Part shown: positions 17,290-26,264 of the stretch, piece after piece
How positions within the stretch are numbered: the first letter of the stretch is position 1
Layout: each line of letters starts with the position of its first letter
From: G965200765 sp965200765
Lineage (GTDB): Bacteria > Pseudomonadota > Gammaproteobacteria > Arenicellales > JAJDZL01
DNA length: 64,000 nucleotides
Assembly (NCBI GenBank): GCA_965200765.1
Contig: OZ241380.1
Span: 2,914,001 to 2,978,000, forward strand
Direction: 5' to 3'
Notes under the pieces: model-generated
The model's input: only the letters and a program-made list of their open reading frames with translations
What the model was told of the DNA's origin: nothing
The model's database searches: none
Program-made: the position numbers and the translations under genes

Positions 17290-19176
17290 ATGAATCACCC
17301 TGAATTGTTTGACGTAATCATTGTCGGCGGCGGCCACGCAGGGGCTGAAGCCGCCTATGCGTGCGCGCGTTTGGGAAGAAAGACTTTGCTGGTTACCCAG
17401 AACATAGATACCATTGGACAAATGTCCTGCAATCCGGCCATCGGTGGCATCGGCAAGGGACACATCGTGAAGGAAATTGATGCGCTGGGCGGATTGATGG
17501 CGCATGCCATTGATCGTAGCGGTATACAGTTTCGTCGACTCAATCTTCGCAAAGGTCCGGCAGTCAGGGCTACGCGTGCGCAAGCTGATCGTCTGCTGTA
17601 CAAAAAAGCGGTTCGTACCATACTGGAACAGCAGGAAAACTTGACTGTTCTTCAGCAGGAAGTTGAGGATCTGGTGGTCGAGAACAACAAAGTGGCTGGA
17701 ATCGTGACCAAGATTGGCATTGTTGTACGCGCCCAGGCGGTAGTGTTGACGACGGGCACTTTCCTTGGAGGCGTGTTGCATGTAGGAATGTCTTCATTCC
17801 ACGGCGGACGCGCCGGCGACCCGCCTTCCAATCGTCTGGCCGAGCGGTTGCGCGACATGATGTTCCACGTGGAACGTTTGAAAACCGGCACCCCGCCAAG
17901 AATTGACAGTCGCACAATCAATTATGAGGTTCTGGAAGAGCAACCCGGCGATGAACCAACACTGGTATTCTCCTTTCTTGGAAGTGCAGAAGAGCATCCC
18001 CGGCAAGTTTCATGCCATATTGCTCGCACCAATGAACAGACTCACGATGTCATTCGCGGAGCGTTGGATCGCTCGCCGTTGTACGGCGGTGTCATAGATT
18101 CTGTTGGCCCCCGATACTGCCCATCCGTTGAAGACAAAATCGTACGGTTCCCGGACCGAAACTCGCACCAGATATTCGTTGAGCCAGAAGGACTGGACAG
18201 CATTGAAATTTACCCGAACGGAATATCAACCAGTCTGCCATTCGATGTGCAGTGGAAATTTGTTCGTACGATTCAAGGTTTTGAAAATGCAGTCTTGACC
18301 CGACCCGGATACGCAATTGAGTATGACTTCCTTGATCCGCGCGACCTGACTCCGGGACTTGAATCAAAAAAACTGGAAGGATTGTTTCTTGCGGGGCAGA
18401 TCAATGGAACAACCGGTTATGAAGAGGCGGCCTGTCAAGGACTGGTTGCCGGTCTGAATGCAAGTCGATTGGTGACCGGGCAGGAACCTTGGTGGCCAAG
18501 ACGCGACGAAGCGTACATCGGTGTGCTGATTGACGATCTGGTTACGCGCGGAGCCGACGAACCATATCGGATGTTTACGTCGAGAGCTGAATTCCGTCTG
18601 ATGCTTCGCGAAGACAATGCCGACCTGCGTCTGACAGAAACCGGATACAAGCTGGGTCTCGTGTCCGAAGAGCGATGGAATGCCTACAGCAAGAAAAAAC
18701 AGTTGATCGAAGCGGAAACGAATCGCCTGAAAAATCTTCGTTTTGCCGCCTGCAAACTGAGTGAGCAAGATGCAATGGAGATTTTCAATCGAGTTCCGGA
18801 GCCGGATACAACGTTGTTCGACCTGATGCGCGACCCGGAAATCAGTTATGGAAAAATTGCCTCCATTCCAAGCTCGGGTGCGACTGTTTCGAACCGGGCA
18901 GTAGCCGAACAACTCGAAATCCAGGCCCGTTACGACGGCTACATCAAGCGACAGAATGCAGCTGTTGCGAAAGCGTTGCAACATGACACCATTGCATTGC
19001 CAGCAGAGATCGATTATTCACAGGTACATGGACTGTCCAACGAAGCACAGCAAAAGCTTGCCGAGTACAAACCGGTCAATTTGGGTGTCGCTTCGCGGAT
19101 ACCAGGCATTACACCGGCAGCAATTTCTATTCTGACTGTGCATTTGAAGAAAAACAATTTGTTGCGGGCCGCTTAG
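17290..19176 (+). CDS. mnmG: tRNA uridine-5-carboxymethylaminomethyl enzyme MnmG
   Basis: The 628-residue FAD enzyme partners MnmE in wobble-uridine modification. The dinucleotide-binding motif IIVGGGHAGAEAA is at the N-terminus. The conserved NPAIGGIGKGH and LKTGTPPRID blocks follow, and a C-terminal domain ends with LTVHLKK. Its own codons contain a near-perfect parS (17861-17876), giving MFHVER just before LKTGTPP. The ATG at 17290 gives the expected family start. Confidence 0.97.
   Translation: MNHPELFDVIIVGGGHAGAEAAYACARLGRKTLLVTQNIDTIGQMSCNPAIGGIGKGHIVKEIDALGGLMAHAIDRSGIQFRRLNLRKGPAVRATRAQADRLLYKKAVRTILEQQENLTVLQQEVEDLVVENNKVAGIVTKIGIVVRAQAVVLTTGTFLGGVLHVGMSSFHGGRAGDPPSNRLAERLRDMMFHVERLKTGTPPRIDSRTINYEVLEEQPGDEPTLVFSFLGSAEEHPRQVSCHIARTNEQTHDVIRGALDRSPLYGGVIDSVGPRYCPSVEDKIVRFPDRNSHQIFVEPEGLDSIEIYPNGISTSLPFDVQWKFVRTIQGFENAVLTRPGYAIEYDFLDPRDLTPGLESKKLEGLFLAGQINGTTGYEEAACQGLVAGLNASRLVTGQEPWWPRRDEAYIGVLIDDLVTRGADEPYRMFTSRAEFRLMLREDNADLRLTETGYKLGLVSEERWNAYSKKKQLIEAETNRLKNLRFAACKLSEQDAMEIFNRVPEPDTTLFDLMRDPEISYGKIASIPSSGATVSNRAVAEQLEIQARYDGYIKRQNAAVAKALQHDTIALPAEIDYSQVHGLSNEAQQKLAEYKPVNLGVASRIPGITPAAISILTVHLKKNNLLRAA
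17861..17876. promoter_or_regulatory. parS site inside mnmG
   Basis: TGTTCCACGTGGAACG matches the ParB-binding palindrome at 15 of 16 bases; only the last base departs. It lies within the coding sequence of mnmG, near oriC and parAB, as expected for functional parS sites. Confidence 0.75.
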
Positions 19177-19186
19177 TTGCTCCGGG

Positions 19187-19894
19187 GTGAATTTGCTTAT
19201 GCAACATCAGGGCATTGGCAGTTCACCCGAGCATTACGTGTTGCAACGCGACAAAATCAATGCACAACTCAGAGTCGGGATGGCAGAATTGGAAGTAGCG
19301 AATGCAGAGCAAATTCTGCCAGCTTGTCGCCGACATATTGAACTATTGTCGAACTGGAATCGCTCGTATAATCTTACCGCAGTTCGCAATCCGGAGGCTA
19401 TGGTTGCAAAGCATGTGCTTGACAGCCTGTCAATCGCCGGATTTGTACAGGGTCCAAGAGTAGTGGACATCGGCACCGGTGCCGGATTTCCCGGTGTGCC
19501 GCTGGCATTGAGCCGTCCCGACCTGCAGGTATGTCTGCTTGATGCAAATTTGAAGAAAATTCGCTTTGTTCGGCATCTGATTGCAGAACTGGCATTGAAA
19601 AATGTTACTGCGGTGCATTGCCGGGCCGAGCACTACGAGACCAGTGAAAGATTCGATACTGCTGTAGCTCGTGCATTGGGTTCTCTGAAAGCACTGGTTG
19701 AACTCGGTATGCCTTTGTTGCGAAGCAATGGAATAATCCTGGCTATGAAAGGCCGCTATCCTGCGAAAGAAATTTCAGAAATTGGCAAGGATTTTTCGGT
19801 TGCAGTGCACAAAACAGCAGTACCAGGTCTTGAAGCGCAGAGAACTTTGGTAACGATCCAGCAAAAACAAATACTGAATACAAAGATTGATTGA
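19187..19894 (+). CDS. rsmG: 16S rRNA (guanine527-N7)-methyltransferase RsmG
   Basis: The product methylates G527 of 16S rRNA. The SAM-binding glycine-rich loop reads VVDIGTGAGFPGVPLAL, and NWNRSYNLTAVR lies just upstream, as in the family. The annotated GTG start gives 235 residues. Families usually have about 205-215, so the ATG at 19280 (204 residues) may be the real start. The stop codon abuts the parA start. Confidence 0.93.
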   Translation: MNLLMQHQGIGSSPEHYVLQRDKINAQLRVGMAELEVANAEQILPACRRHIELLSNWNRSYNLTAVRNPEAMVAKHVLDSLSIAGFVQGPRVVDIGTGAGFPGVPLALSRPDLQVCLLDANLKKIRFVRHLIAELALKNVTAVHCRAEHYETSERFDTAVARALGSLKALVELGMPLLRSNGIILAMKGRYPAKEISEIGKDFSVAVHKTAVPGLEAQRTLVTIQQKQILNTKID

Positions 19895-20662
19895 ATGAGC
19901 GAGATGATTGCAATCGCCAATCAAAAGGGCGGTGTAGGGAAGACAACAACCGGTATTAACCTGGCGGTTTCCTTTGCGCGTGCGAAAAGAAAAGTTTTGC
20001 TGATTGATCTCGACCCGCAAGCGAATACAACCAGTGGTTTGGGCATCGTGCCGTCCACGGTGGACATCGGGATTTACGAAGTTCTGATTGGAACAAATAC
20101 TTTAGAAGATGCCATACGAGAGATGGAAAATGGACTGGACGGAGTATTTTCAAACAAAAAACTGGTTGGTGCCCAAGTTGAATTGCAGACCATGACGGGG
20201 CGAGAAACTCGCTTGAAAGATGCAGTCGCCAATGTTCGCGACCAATACGACTATATTTTGGTGGACTGTCCTCCGGTGCTGAATATACTTACGCTCAATG
20301 CGCTGGTTGCTGCGAACAGTGTGATGATTCCGGCACAGTGCGAGTTCTTTGCGATTCAAGGACTGGTTGAACTGCTGGATACCGTCAGAAGAGTACAATC
20401 ATCAGCAAATTCCAAGCTGAAAGTGGATGGTATTTTGCGCACCATGCATGATCGTCGCAATAATTTGTGTTGTGAAGTGTCCGACCAATTGCTTCAACAC
20501 TTTGGAAATATGGTATATCGAACGATCATTCCCAGAAATGTTCGCTTGGCGGAGGCACCAAGTCACGGCTTGTCCATACTGGATTATGATCGAAACTGCA
20601 CGGGTGCGGCGGCTTATATTGCACTCACAGGAGAGCTCATCAGCAAGGAGGGGCAACGATGA
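19895..20662 (+). CDS. parA: Chromosome partitioning ATPase ParA (Soj)
   Basis: The 255-residue P-loop ATPase has the deviant Walker A KGGVGKTTTGINLA near its N-terminus and the Walker B strand DYILVDCPP. ParA forms a DNA-bound gradient that moves ParB-parS complexes from the origin region. The start codon follows rsmG without a gap, and the 3' end overlaps parB by 4 bp (ATGA), showing translational coupling. Confidence 0.96.
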   Translation: MSEMIAIANQKGGVGKTTTGINLAVSFARAKRKVLLIDLDPQANTTSGLGIVPSTVDIGIYEVLIGTNTLEDAIREMENGLDGVFSNKKLVGAQVELQTMTGRETRLKDAVANVRDQYDYILVDCPPVLNILTLNALVAANSVMIPAQCEFFAIQGLVELLDTVRRVQSSANSKLKVDGILRTMHDRRNNLCCEVSDQLLQHFGNMVYRTIIPRNVRLAEAPSHGLSILDYDRNCTGAAAYIALTGELISKEGQR

Positions 20663-21525
20663 CAGAGAGTAAACTTGGACGCGGGGTGGAAGCCTTGTTT
20701 GACAATGTTGAGATTGGCGCATTGAATGAGGATGTCAGTGGCGACCTGAATGTTCGCATGATTTCAATTGACAAGCTGAAGTCGGGCCGATACCAGCCGC
20801 GCCAGGACATGGATGATCAATCGCTGGAAGAACTGGCGGAGTCAATTCGCAGTTTCGGTATGATTCAGCCGATTGTGGCGCAACAGATTCCGGAAGATGA
20901 CCGCTACGAAATCATTGCAGGAGAACGCCGCTGGCGAGCTGCGCAACTGGCCGGGTACACAGAGGTTCCGGTTTCTGTTCGGGAGTTTGAGAATGACGAT
21001 AAGCTCGCGGTGTCGTTGATTGAGAATATGCAGAGGCAAGATCTGAATCCGGTTGAAGAAGCACGCGGGCTCAAGCGCCTGGTAGAAGAGTTCAAAATGA
21101 CTCACCAGCAAATCGCTGACAGCATTGGTAAATCACGCGCCTCCATTTCGAATCAGATGCGGCTATTGCATCTCGCTGAACCTGCGTTGGACCGATTGTT
21201 CAACGGCGAGATTGATACCGGTCATGCAAAGGTGCTGTTATCACTGCCACAAGCAGATGACCAAGCCAGAGCTTCCGAAATTATTGTGGACAATGGGTTG
21301 TCGGTGAGGCAAACCGAGGAGCTGGTCAGGCGGTGGCAAAGTTCTCCTCCCAAGAAAAAGACTTCCAGCCCGGTTCAAGATAAAGATATTGTAAATCTGG
21401 AGGTTGAATTATCAGATAAAATAGGCGCGCCAGTTTCGATTAAAGACAATGGTGGCAAGGGCTATATCAGAATACGCTATCATAGTCTTGACGAACTGGA
21501 CGGAATTTTGAGACATATCACTTAG
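20659..21525 (+). CDS. parB: Chromosome partitioning protein ParB (Spo0J)
   Basis: The 288-residue protein has the ParB/Sulfiredoxin CTPase domain (GERRWRAAQLAGYTEVPV), an HTH segment (TQEQ-like region with SIGKSRASISNQMRLL) that reads parS, and a C-terminal dimerisation domain. Its parS sites are visible in and next to mnmG. Typical length. Confidence 0.96.
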   Translation: MTESKLGRGVEALFDNVEIGALNEDVSGDLNVRMISIDKLKSGRYQPRQDMDDQSLEELAESIRSFGMIQPIVAQQIPEDDRYEIIAGERRWRAAQLAGYTEVPVSVREFENDDKLAVSLIENMQRQDLNPVEEARGLKRLVEEFKMTHQQIADSIGKSRASISNQMRLLHLAEPALDRLFNGEIDTGHAKVLLSLPQADDQARASEIIVDNGLSVRQTEELVRRWQSSPPKKKTSSPVQDKDIVNLEVELSDKIGAPVSIKDNGGKGYIRIRYHSLDELDGILRHIT

Positions 21526-21537
21526 AGATTTCCTTGC

Positions 21538-22671
21538 ATGAAAACCAAAAATCAATCAATGCGAAAAGATTTTTCAATGTCGGCGACCGGAGTGCTTGCA
21601 CTGGTTGCAATTGCAATGATCGGATGTGCCGATGTTGGCGGGCGGAATATATCGTTGCTTCCATCGTCCACAATATTGGATCCATTGGAAGTGCCGCCGG
21701 GACTGAGCCCGATTTCACAGGACGATCAGTTGACGGTACCTGCGGCCACGGCTGATAATCCGGAAGCAATCGAAACTGCTTCGGTTCAAAGTATTCGAAG
21801 ACTTGAAGCCTGGAATCGTTTTGAAGAATATCAGGAATTCAAGGCGATGGAGAGTGGCATTGGCATGGATTCCCAAGAGTACAGAGAAGCAAAACTGAAC
21901 GGTGAGGGAATTTTTCAGGTTACCACTTACGAAACGATTGATGCGGGTGTTCGAATGCGAATAGTTGATGAAGATTTTGAATCAGCCTGGAATCGATTGT
22001 TGCTGGTATTGAATGACATGGGAGTCGTGGTCGGCGATGTAGACCAAGATGCCCGGACAATTGAAGTTGAGAATGTTGCAATTGGAACCAAGCCTTCGCT
22101 GTCAGAGCGAGTAGGGTTCAGTGCGTATTCCGGAACGGTTGAGCGTCTTCATGTGGTACAAGTATCAGATAGCGTTTTGGAGGTAAGACCCACAACCAGT
22201 TTGAATGTAGATGTTGACTTCGATTCAGGTCGTGCATTTTTGACACGTTTGCGCTTCTACTTGCTGACACATTATCTGCGCGACCCGGAAGGAACCACAA
22301 GTTTGGCAAATGCTATGGAAGCACGCAAGAATATGACACGGGACGCGGATGGGAATCTTGCGATTCAAGTATTTGACAGTTTCGACGAAACCTGGGAACT
22401 CGTGGGACGGTCACTGGAAGCATCCGGGATTGAGGTGGAAGATTGGGATCGTAGTACAGGCACTTACATTATCAGTTACTATGCGATCGTGAAGAAAGAG
22501 GAACAGAGCTTCTGGAGACGGAAAACAGACAAAGTCGGCGACAAGGAGCAGTTTCTGGTTACAGTCAAAGAAGAGGGTGACAGTACTTTGATTATTGTCA
22601 CTGCCAGTGAAGGTGCTTCGGCCGAGAAAGCGGAAGTGTTGGCGACAACAATCTACGACCGTATCGCCTAA
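21538..22671 (+). CDS. bamC: BamC-like outer membrane assembly lipoprotein
   Basis: The N-terminus has a signal peptide with a lipobox ending AIAMIGC, so it should be lipidated on that Cys. DPLEVPPGLSPI follows, the stretch BamC uses to lie against BamD. The remaining region (two domains, residues 130-370) fits the paired helix-grip domains of BamC. It would serve outer-membrane beta-barrel assembly from the periplasm. The start at 21538 gives an unusually long n-region; ATG at 21559 would be more usual. It follows parB by 12 bp. Confidence 0.72.
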   Translation: MKTKNQSMRKDFSMSATGVLALVAIAMIGCADVGGRNISLLPSSTILDPLEVPPGLSPISQDDQLTVPAATADNPEAIETASVQSIRRLEAWNRFEEYQEFKAMESGIGMDSQEYREAKLNGEGIFQVTTYETIDAGVRMRIVDEDFESAWNRLLLVLNDMGVVVGDVDQDARTIEVENVAIGTKPSLSERVGFSAYSGTVERLHVVQVSDSVLEVRPTTSLNVDVDFDSGRAFLTRLRFYLLTHYLRDPEGTTSLANAMEARKNMTRDADGNLAIQVFDSFDETWELVGRSLEASGIEVEDWDRSTGTYIISYYAIVKKEEQSFWRRKTDKVGDKEQFLVTVKEEGDSTLIIVTASEGASAEKAEVLATTIYDRIA

Positions 22672-22867
22672 GTGTTACTTCTTCGGTTTTGATTGAGTTA
22701 GAAGTTGGTTTGTACCATGCAAATGGAGTCTTAATCAGGATTCGTCCACATTCCGATGCTCAGCAGTCACTGGAAACTACAACTATAACTGTTGTAAGTT
22801 ATTGATATTATTAAATAAACATCTTCACTTCGCCGCTTTGTTGGTTTCAAACTGAAAGTGAGTTTTA

Positions 22868-22890
22868 GCCTATGCAAGCGTTGCATAGGC
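22868..22890 (-). terminator. Stem-loop downstream of a small minus-strand ORF
   Basis: A perfect 10-bp stem (GCCTATGCAA with TTGCATAGGC) closes a 3-base loop. On the minus strand it lies 5 bp past the stop of the 40-codon ORF and is followed by TAAAACT. The weak T-run leaves the terminator call open. Confidence 0.45.
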
Positions 22891-22894
22891 ACCA

Positions 22895-23017
22895 TTAAAC
22901 GGCTTTAACGAGATTTTTATCTCTCTTTGGCCTGCGCTGACCCGGTTTCGGTGGAGGGGGAGATGGCCGTGGAGAAGGTTTACCAACAGATTCTCGATAA
23001 TTTTCTTTACGTGGCAT
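22895..23017 (-). CDS. Small Pro/Arg/Lys-rich protein, 40 residues
   Basis: An ATG frame of 40 codons encodes MPRKENYRESVGKPSPRPSP, then four prolines, GQRRPKRDKN and a short tail. The strong bias to Pro, Arg and Lys and the stem-loop just after the stop suggest a real small gene, but no Shine-Dalgarno sequence is obvious. I recognise no family. A longer minus-strand frame over the same place (22870-23061) has no such bias and looks like a shadow. Confidence 0.35.
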   Translation of the reverse strand: MPRKENYRESVGKPSPRPSPPPPKPGQRRPKRDKNLVKAV

Positions 23018-23481
23018 AGTAGTTCGTCAGGTATTGTGATGCTTGCTTGCGCACTTTTCATTTAGTTTTGAATTGTGTTCAATGCCAATTTACTGAGTTT
23101 CGTTGCCCAAAATAATATCAAACATAGATGTGAATTTCAAATCGAATATGGTTTGACCCTCCGGTTGTGTCAAATGAATTGAAGTCACAAGGATGAGAGG
23201 TACCCAATTTGTATGGGCATTTTCCTCGGCTTGATGGATGCCTCAATTCCGCGAACAAGACCTCTGTCAATTTGCTTTGGACCGTAGCTCGCAAGACGCA
23301 ATCGTAAAGCATTTCAAGTATCAAGGCATGATTACATGTGTAGATGGCAGGCTGGCTCAATTACTCCTTTGAGTAAGTAAAGCAAGCGCGAAGTAACCGT
23401 AATCGGTCACAACGTGATGCCACTGACAGTAATCTGGGCAGATAATTTCTTGGGAATTGTTGTAGCTAAAACAGTTGCAAA
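23018..23481. other. Intergenic region, no gene recognised
   Basis: This 464-bp stretch has only short frames without recognisable motifs. I see no repeat, tRNA or convincing promoter. It may hold the promoter of the small minus-strand ORF. Confidence 0.5.
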
Positions 23482-23811
23482 CTATTGATCACTTGCTTCC
23501 TGTTGTTCACCGCCTTGATCTGCTTCGCTTTTCGATTGTTGCCGTCGCCAGTTCTGATACCGCTGGTATTCTTGCCATTCTCTCCAGAGCAGGTATTCTT
23601 GATACTCTGCATCTTCGGCACCGGGCTGATTCCTCAGATTTCGACCGGAACCGAATAGTGTCAAGGGTACGCCCTGCCCTTGGTGTGCTCTGGGACTATC
23701 CGGACTAGGCGGTCCTTCGGCTGTACTGGTTTCGCTGTCGCCGCTACCACCGCCACATCCATAAGTCATGGCCGCCAAAACAAATGCAAGAATAGTAATC
23801 GTTCGTTTCAT
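23482..23811 (-). CDS. Small putative lipoprotein
   Basis: The 109-residue protein begins with a signal peptide (MKRTITILAFVLAAMTYGC) ending in a lipobox-type Cys followed by a glycine-serine linker. The mature part is polar, with a Tyr/Trp/Arg/Glu-rich segment (EYLLWREWQEYQRYQNWRR) and a Gln/Glu tail. It should be membrane-anchored on the periplasmic side. No family is recognised. Confidence 0.7.
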   Translation of the reverse strand: MKRTITILAFVLAAMTYGCGGGSGDSETSTAEGPPSPDSPRAHQGQGVPLTLFGSGRNLRNQPGAEDAEYQEYLLWREWQEYQRYQNWRRQQSKSEADQGGEQQEASDQ

Positions 23812-23924
23812 TGTCTACGTATATTTGTTTGAGTGAAACAGGTAAGTGAATTGATAGTCCAATGGAATTATAAACCCGTTGCAATGCAATCGGACAATTT
23901 ATGCACGTTTTTTGGAAAATGAAC

Positions 23925-24581
23925 TTACGATTTTGTCAATGCTTGCTGCACCAGTTCTTCTGCATAGGGCAAAATCTTTTCCACAATGACTGCGATGCCT
24001 TCAGCATTCGGGTGAATGCCGTCTTCCAAATTCAAACTCAGGTCAGTCGCTACACCTTCAAGAAAGAAGGGATAGAAAACCACATCAAAATCTGCCGCCA
24101 GCTTCGTGTATACCGCATCAAACTCTTCTACGTACTGCGGTCCCAGATTTCTGGGAGCACGCATACCCACGAAAAGTGTCGGGATTTGTCTGGATACCAG
24201 GATTTCAAGCATTGCTCGCAGGTTGTTGCTAACCAATTCGACCGGAATTGCGCGCAGTGCGTCATTTGCGCCCAGAAACAATATGACTGCATCATACGGA
24301 TCGCCCAGGAGCCACTCTAGTCTCGCAAGCCCGCCACTGGTGGTGTCTCCGGACACAGCTGCGTTAACAACCGTTGCGGAATGGCCTGCATCGCGCAATG
24401 CGATTTCCATTTGTGAAGTAAATCCCTCGCCTTGTTTCAATCCGTATCCGGCAAACAAACTGTCGCCTACAGCAAGAATTCGCAATTCTTTGCCAAGCGT
24501 CTCGGCAGGGTACAACAACCCGACCAGGCACGCGAATGTACCGAACCATAGCAAGCTATTGCGCTTGAACAGGTGCTTCAA
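23925..24581 (-). CDS. tesA: Periplasmic GDSL esterase / lysophospholipase, TesA-like
   Basis: This SGNH-hydrolase has block I ILAVGDSLFAGYG with the nucleophile Ser, block III GANDALR and block V DGIHPNAEG with the catalytic Asp and His. A signal peptide (LLWFGTFACLVGLL) precedes it, so it acts in the periplasm on thioesters or lysophospholipids. In E. coli tesA is divergent from ybbA-ybbP; here the same trio is kept, but a solute-binding/BCCT pair separates them. Confidence 0.88.
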   Translation of the reverse strand: MKHLFKRNSLLWFGTFACLVGLLYPAETLGKELRILAVGDSLFAGYGLKQGEGFTSQMEIALRDAGHSATVVNAAVSGDTTSGGLARLEWLLGDPYDAVILFLGANDALRAIPVELVSNNLRAMLEILVSRQIPTLFVGMRAPRNLGPQYVEEFDAVYTKLAADFDVVFYPFFLEGVATDLSLNLEDGIHPNAEGIAVIVEKILPYAEELVQQALTKS

Positions 24582-24621
24582 TGATAAATCAGACGGGTAG
24601 AAACATCAGGAAGCCATAAGT

Positions 24622-24653
24622 GCCGGGCACCGAATAAAGATTCGGTGACCGGC
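24622..24653 (-). terminator. Hairpin between the BCCT gene and tesA
   Basis: CACCGAAT and ATTCGGTG form an 8-bp stem with an AAAG loop. The stem extends through one mismatch by GCCGG/CCGGC. It lies 33 bp beyond the BCCT stop on the minus strand. There is no T-run, so it may be a processing or pause site rather than an intrinsic terminator. Confidence 0.4.
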
Positions 24654-24685
24654 AAGTTAGTTGAATTACTGATTGAAAGCAACAA

Positions 24686-26245
24686 TCAATTCGGATCGCC
24701 TACTACGATTGTCTTGTCTGCTTCTCCCTTTGGATGAGTGCCATGGTCTTCGGCCAACCAATTTTTGAATGACCAGACCATGATAGCCAGCACACCCATT
24801 AATGGCAGTGCGACAACCACTGACGCGGTTTGCAGTGGTTTCAATCCACCCAGATACATGAGTGAAAGCGAAACACCTGCAAGTACAAACGCCCAGAACA
24901 ATCGATGCCAGCGCGCCGGTTCAACCGCCGCGTCTTCTTGCTCTTCGGTCGCGACCGAAGCAAGAGTAAACGCAGATGAATCCAGTGTAGTGGCACCGAA
25001 AACAAAAGCGAGTACAACAAACACAACAAGAACCAGGGCTCCCATAGGCAGTGCAGTAATGGTCGCTACGATGGCTTCGGGAGCACCAACATCAGCAAGG
25101 ATGGTAGACACCGGAACAATCCCGTTCAGATCGTAGTACATGCTTGTATTGCCAAGAATCGCAAAGAAGATCCAGCACCCGAATGAACCGCCGACCACTT
25201 CTGCGACAATGACTTGACGAATCGTACGGCCGCGCGAGATACGGGCAACGAACAGTCCCATGAACGGGGCATATGCGATCCACCACGCCCAATAGAAGAT
25301 CGTCCACCCTTCCGGAAAGCCGCCTTTTGCAACAGGATCCATCCAGAAGCTCATCTGAATAAAATTCTGTGTAAGCAATCCAATGCTGTTCGTGAAAGAA
25401 CTGAGTATGAACACAGTTGGACCGAACAGGAATGTGAAGCCCAGAATCACGACAATCAGAATCAGATTCAGGTCGCTCAATCGCTTGATGCCTTTCTCCA
25501 GTCCGGAGTAAACACTGGCACCAAAAATAATCGCCCAGATGATCACGACAATCACATCGAGCAAGAATGACCGTTCAACACCGAACAATTCCGCGATACC
25601 AGCCGACAGCATTGGCGTTCCGAGTCCCATGGATGTTCCGACACCTCCAATCAGGCCGAACATAAACAGGACGTCGATAATTTTTCCAATCCAGCCGTCC
25701 GCTGCCTTGCGACCGATCAAACCGGAACAGGCGGCCGAAAGACGCAACACCGCACGCTTTCGATTCCATAGCAAATAGGCGAGCGGCAAAGTAGGAATGC
25801 AGTACACCGCCCAAGCGGTAAATCCCCAGTGAAACATGCCGTACATCGCAGCCCATTCAGCAGCTTGTGTAGATTTGGGCTCAATGCCGAACGGCGGGCC
25901 AGTGTAGTAGTACGCCCATTCAATGGTTCCCCAGTACATCACCGCAGCACCAATTCCTGCACAGAACAGCATGGCAATCCAGCTAGGCAAAGAGAAGTCG
26001 GGCTCGGCCTCGGGTCCGCCGAATTTGATATGAGAATATCTCCCAAGTGCAAAGTACAGAAGAATACCGAACGCACCGATGGTAAACCACAGGTAGGTCC
26101 AGCCCAGTTTTCCTGTGGTCAAGTTAAGCAGTTTTCCCAGAATATTCTGACCGGCTTCCGGTGCAATGATCAACGGAATTACCAGTGCGCCAATCACGAT
26201 CAGTGAAACCCAGAAAATCGTCTTTTCAATTTGTGGTCCTTTCAT
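24686..26245 (-). CDS. BCCT-family betaine/carnitine/choline transporter
   Basis: The 519-residue integral membrane protein has twelve likely helices and the BCCT signature GAAVMYWGTIEWAYYY near residue 105. It also has the family's second conserved block, FYWAWWIAYAPFMGLFVAR, near residue 320. BCCT proteins are secondary carriers that move trimethylammonium compounds with Na+ or by exchange. It lies 19 bp after a periplasmic binding-protein gene and is probably in its operon. The exact substrate is not given by sequence. Confidence 0.92.
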   Translation of the reverse strand: MKGPQIEKTIFWVSLIVIGALVIPLIIAPEAGQNILGKLLNLTTGKLGWTYLWFTIGAFGILLYFALGRYSHIKFGGPEAEPDFSLPSWIAMLFCAGIGAAVMYWGTIEWAYYYTGPPFGIEPKSTQAAEWAAMYGMFHWGFTAWAVYCIPTLPLAYLLWNRKRAVLRLSAACSGLIGRKAADGWIGKIIDVLFMFGLIGGVGTSMGLGTPMLSAGIAELFGVERSFLLDVIVVIIWAIIFGASVYSGLEKGIKRLSDLNLILIVVILGFTFLFGPTVFILSSFTNSIGLLTQNFIQMSFWMDPVAKGGFPEGWTIFYWAWWIAYAPFMGLFVARISRGRTIRQVIVAEVVGGSFGCWIFFAILGNTSMYYDLNGIVPVSTILADVGAPEAIVATITALPMGALVLVVFVVLAFVFGATTLDSSAFTLASVATEEQEDAAVEPARWHRLFWAFVLAGVSLSLMYLGGLKPLQTASVVVALPLMGVLAIMVWSFKNWLAEDHGTHPKGEADKTIVVGDPN

Positions 26246-26264
26246 AATTTATTTTCCTCTCAAT

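Noticed and set aside
23118..23360. 80-residue minus-strand ORF
   Set aside because: No motif, no ribosome site and a composition typical of a chance frame.
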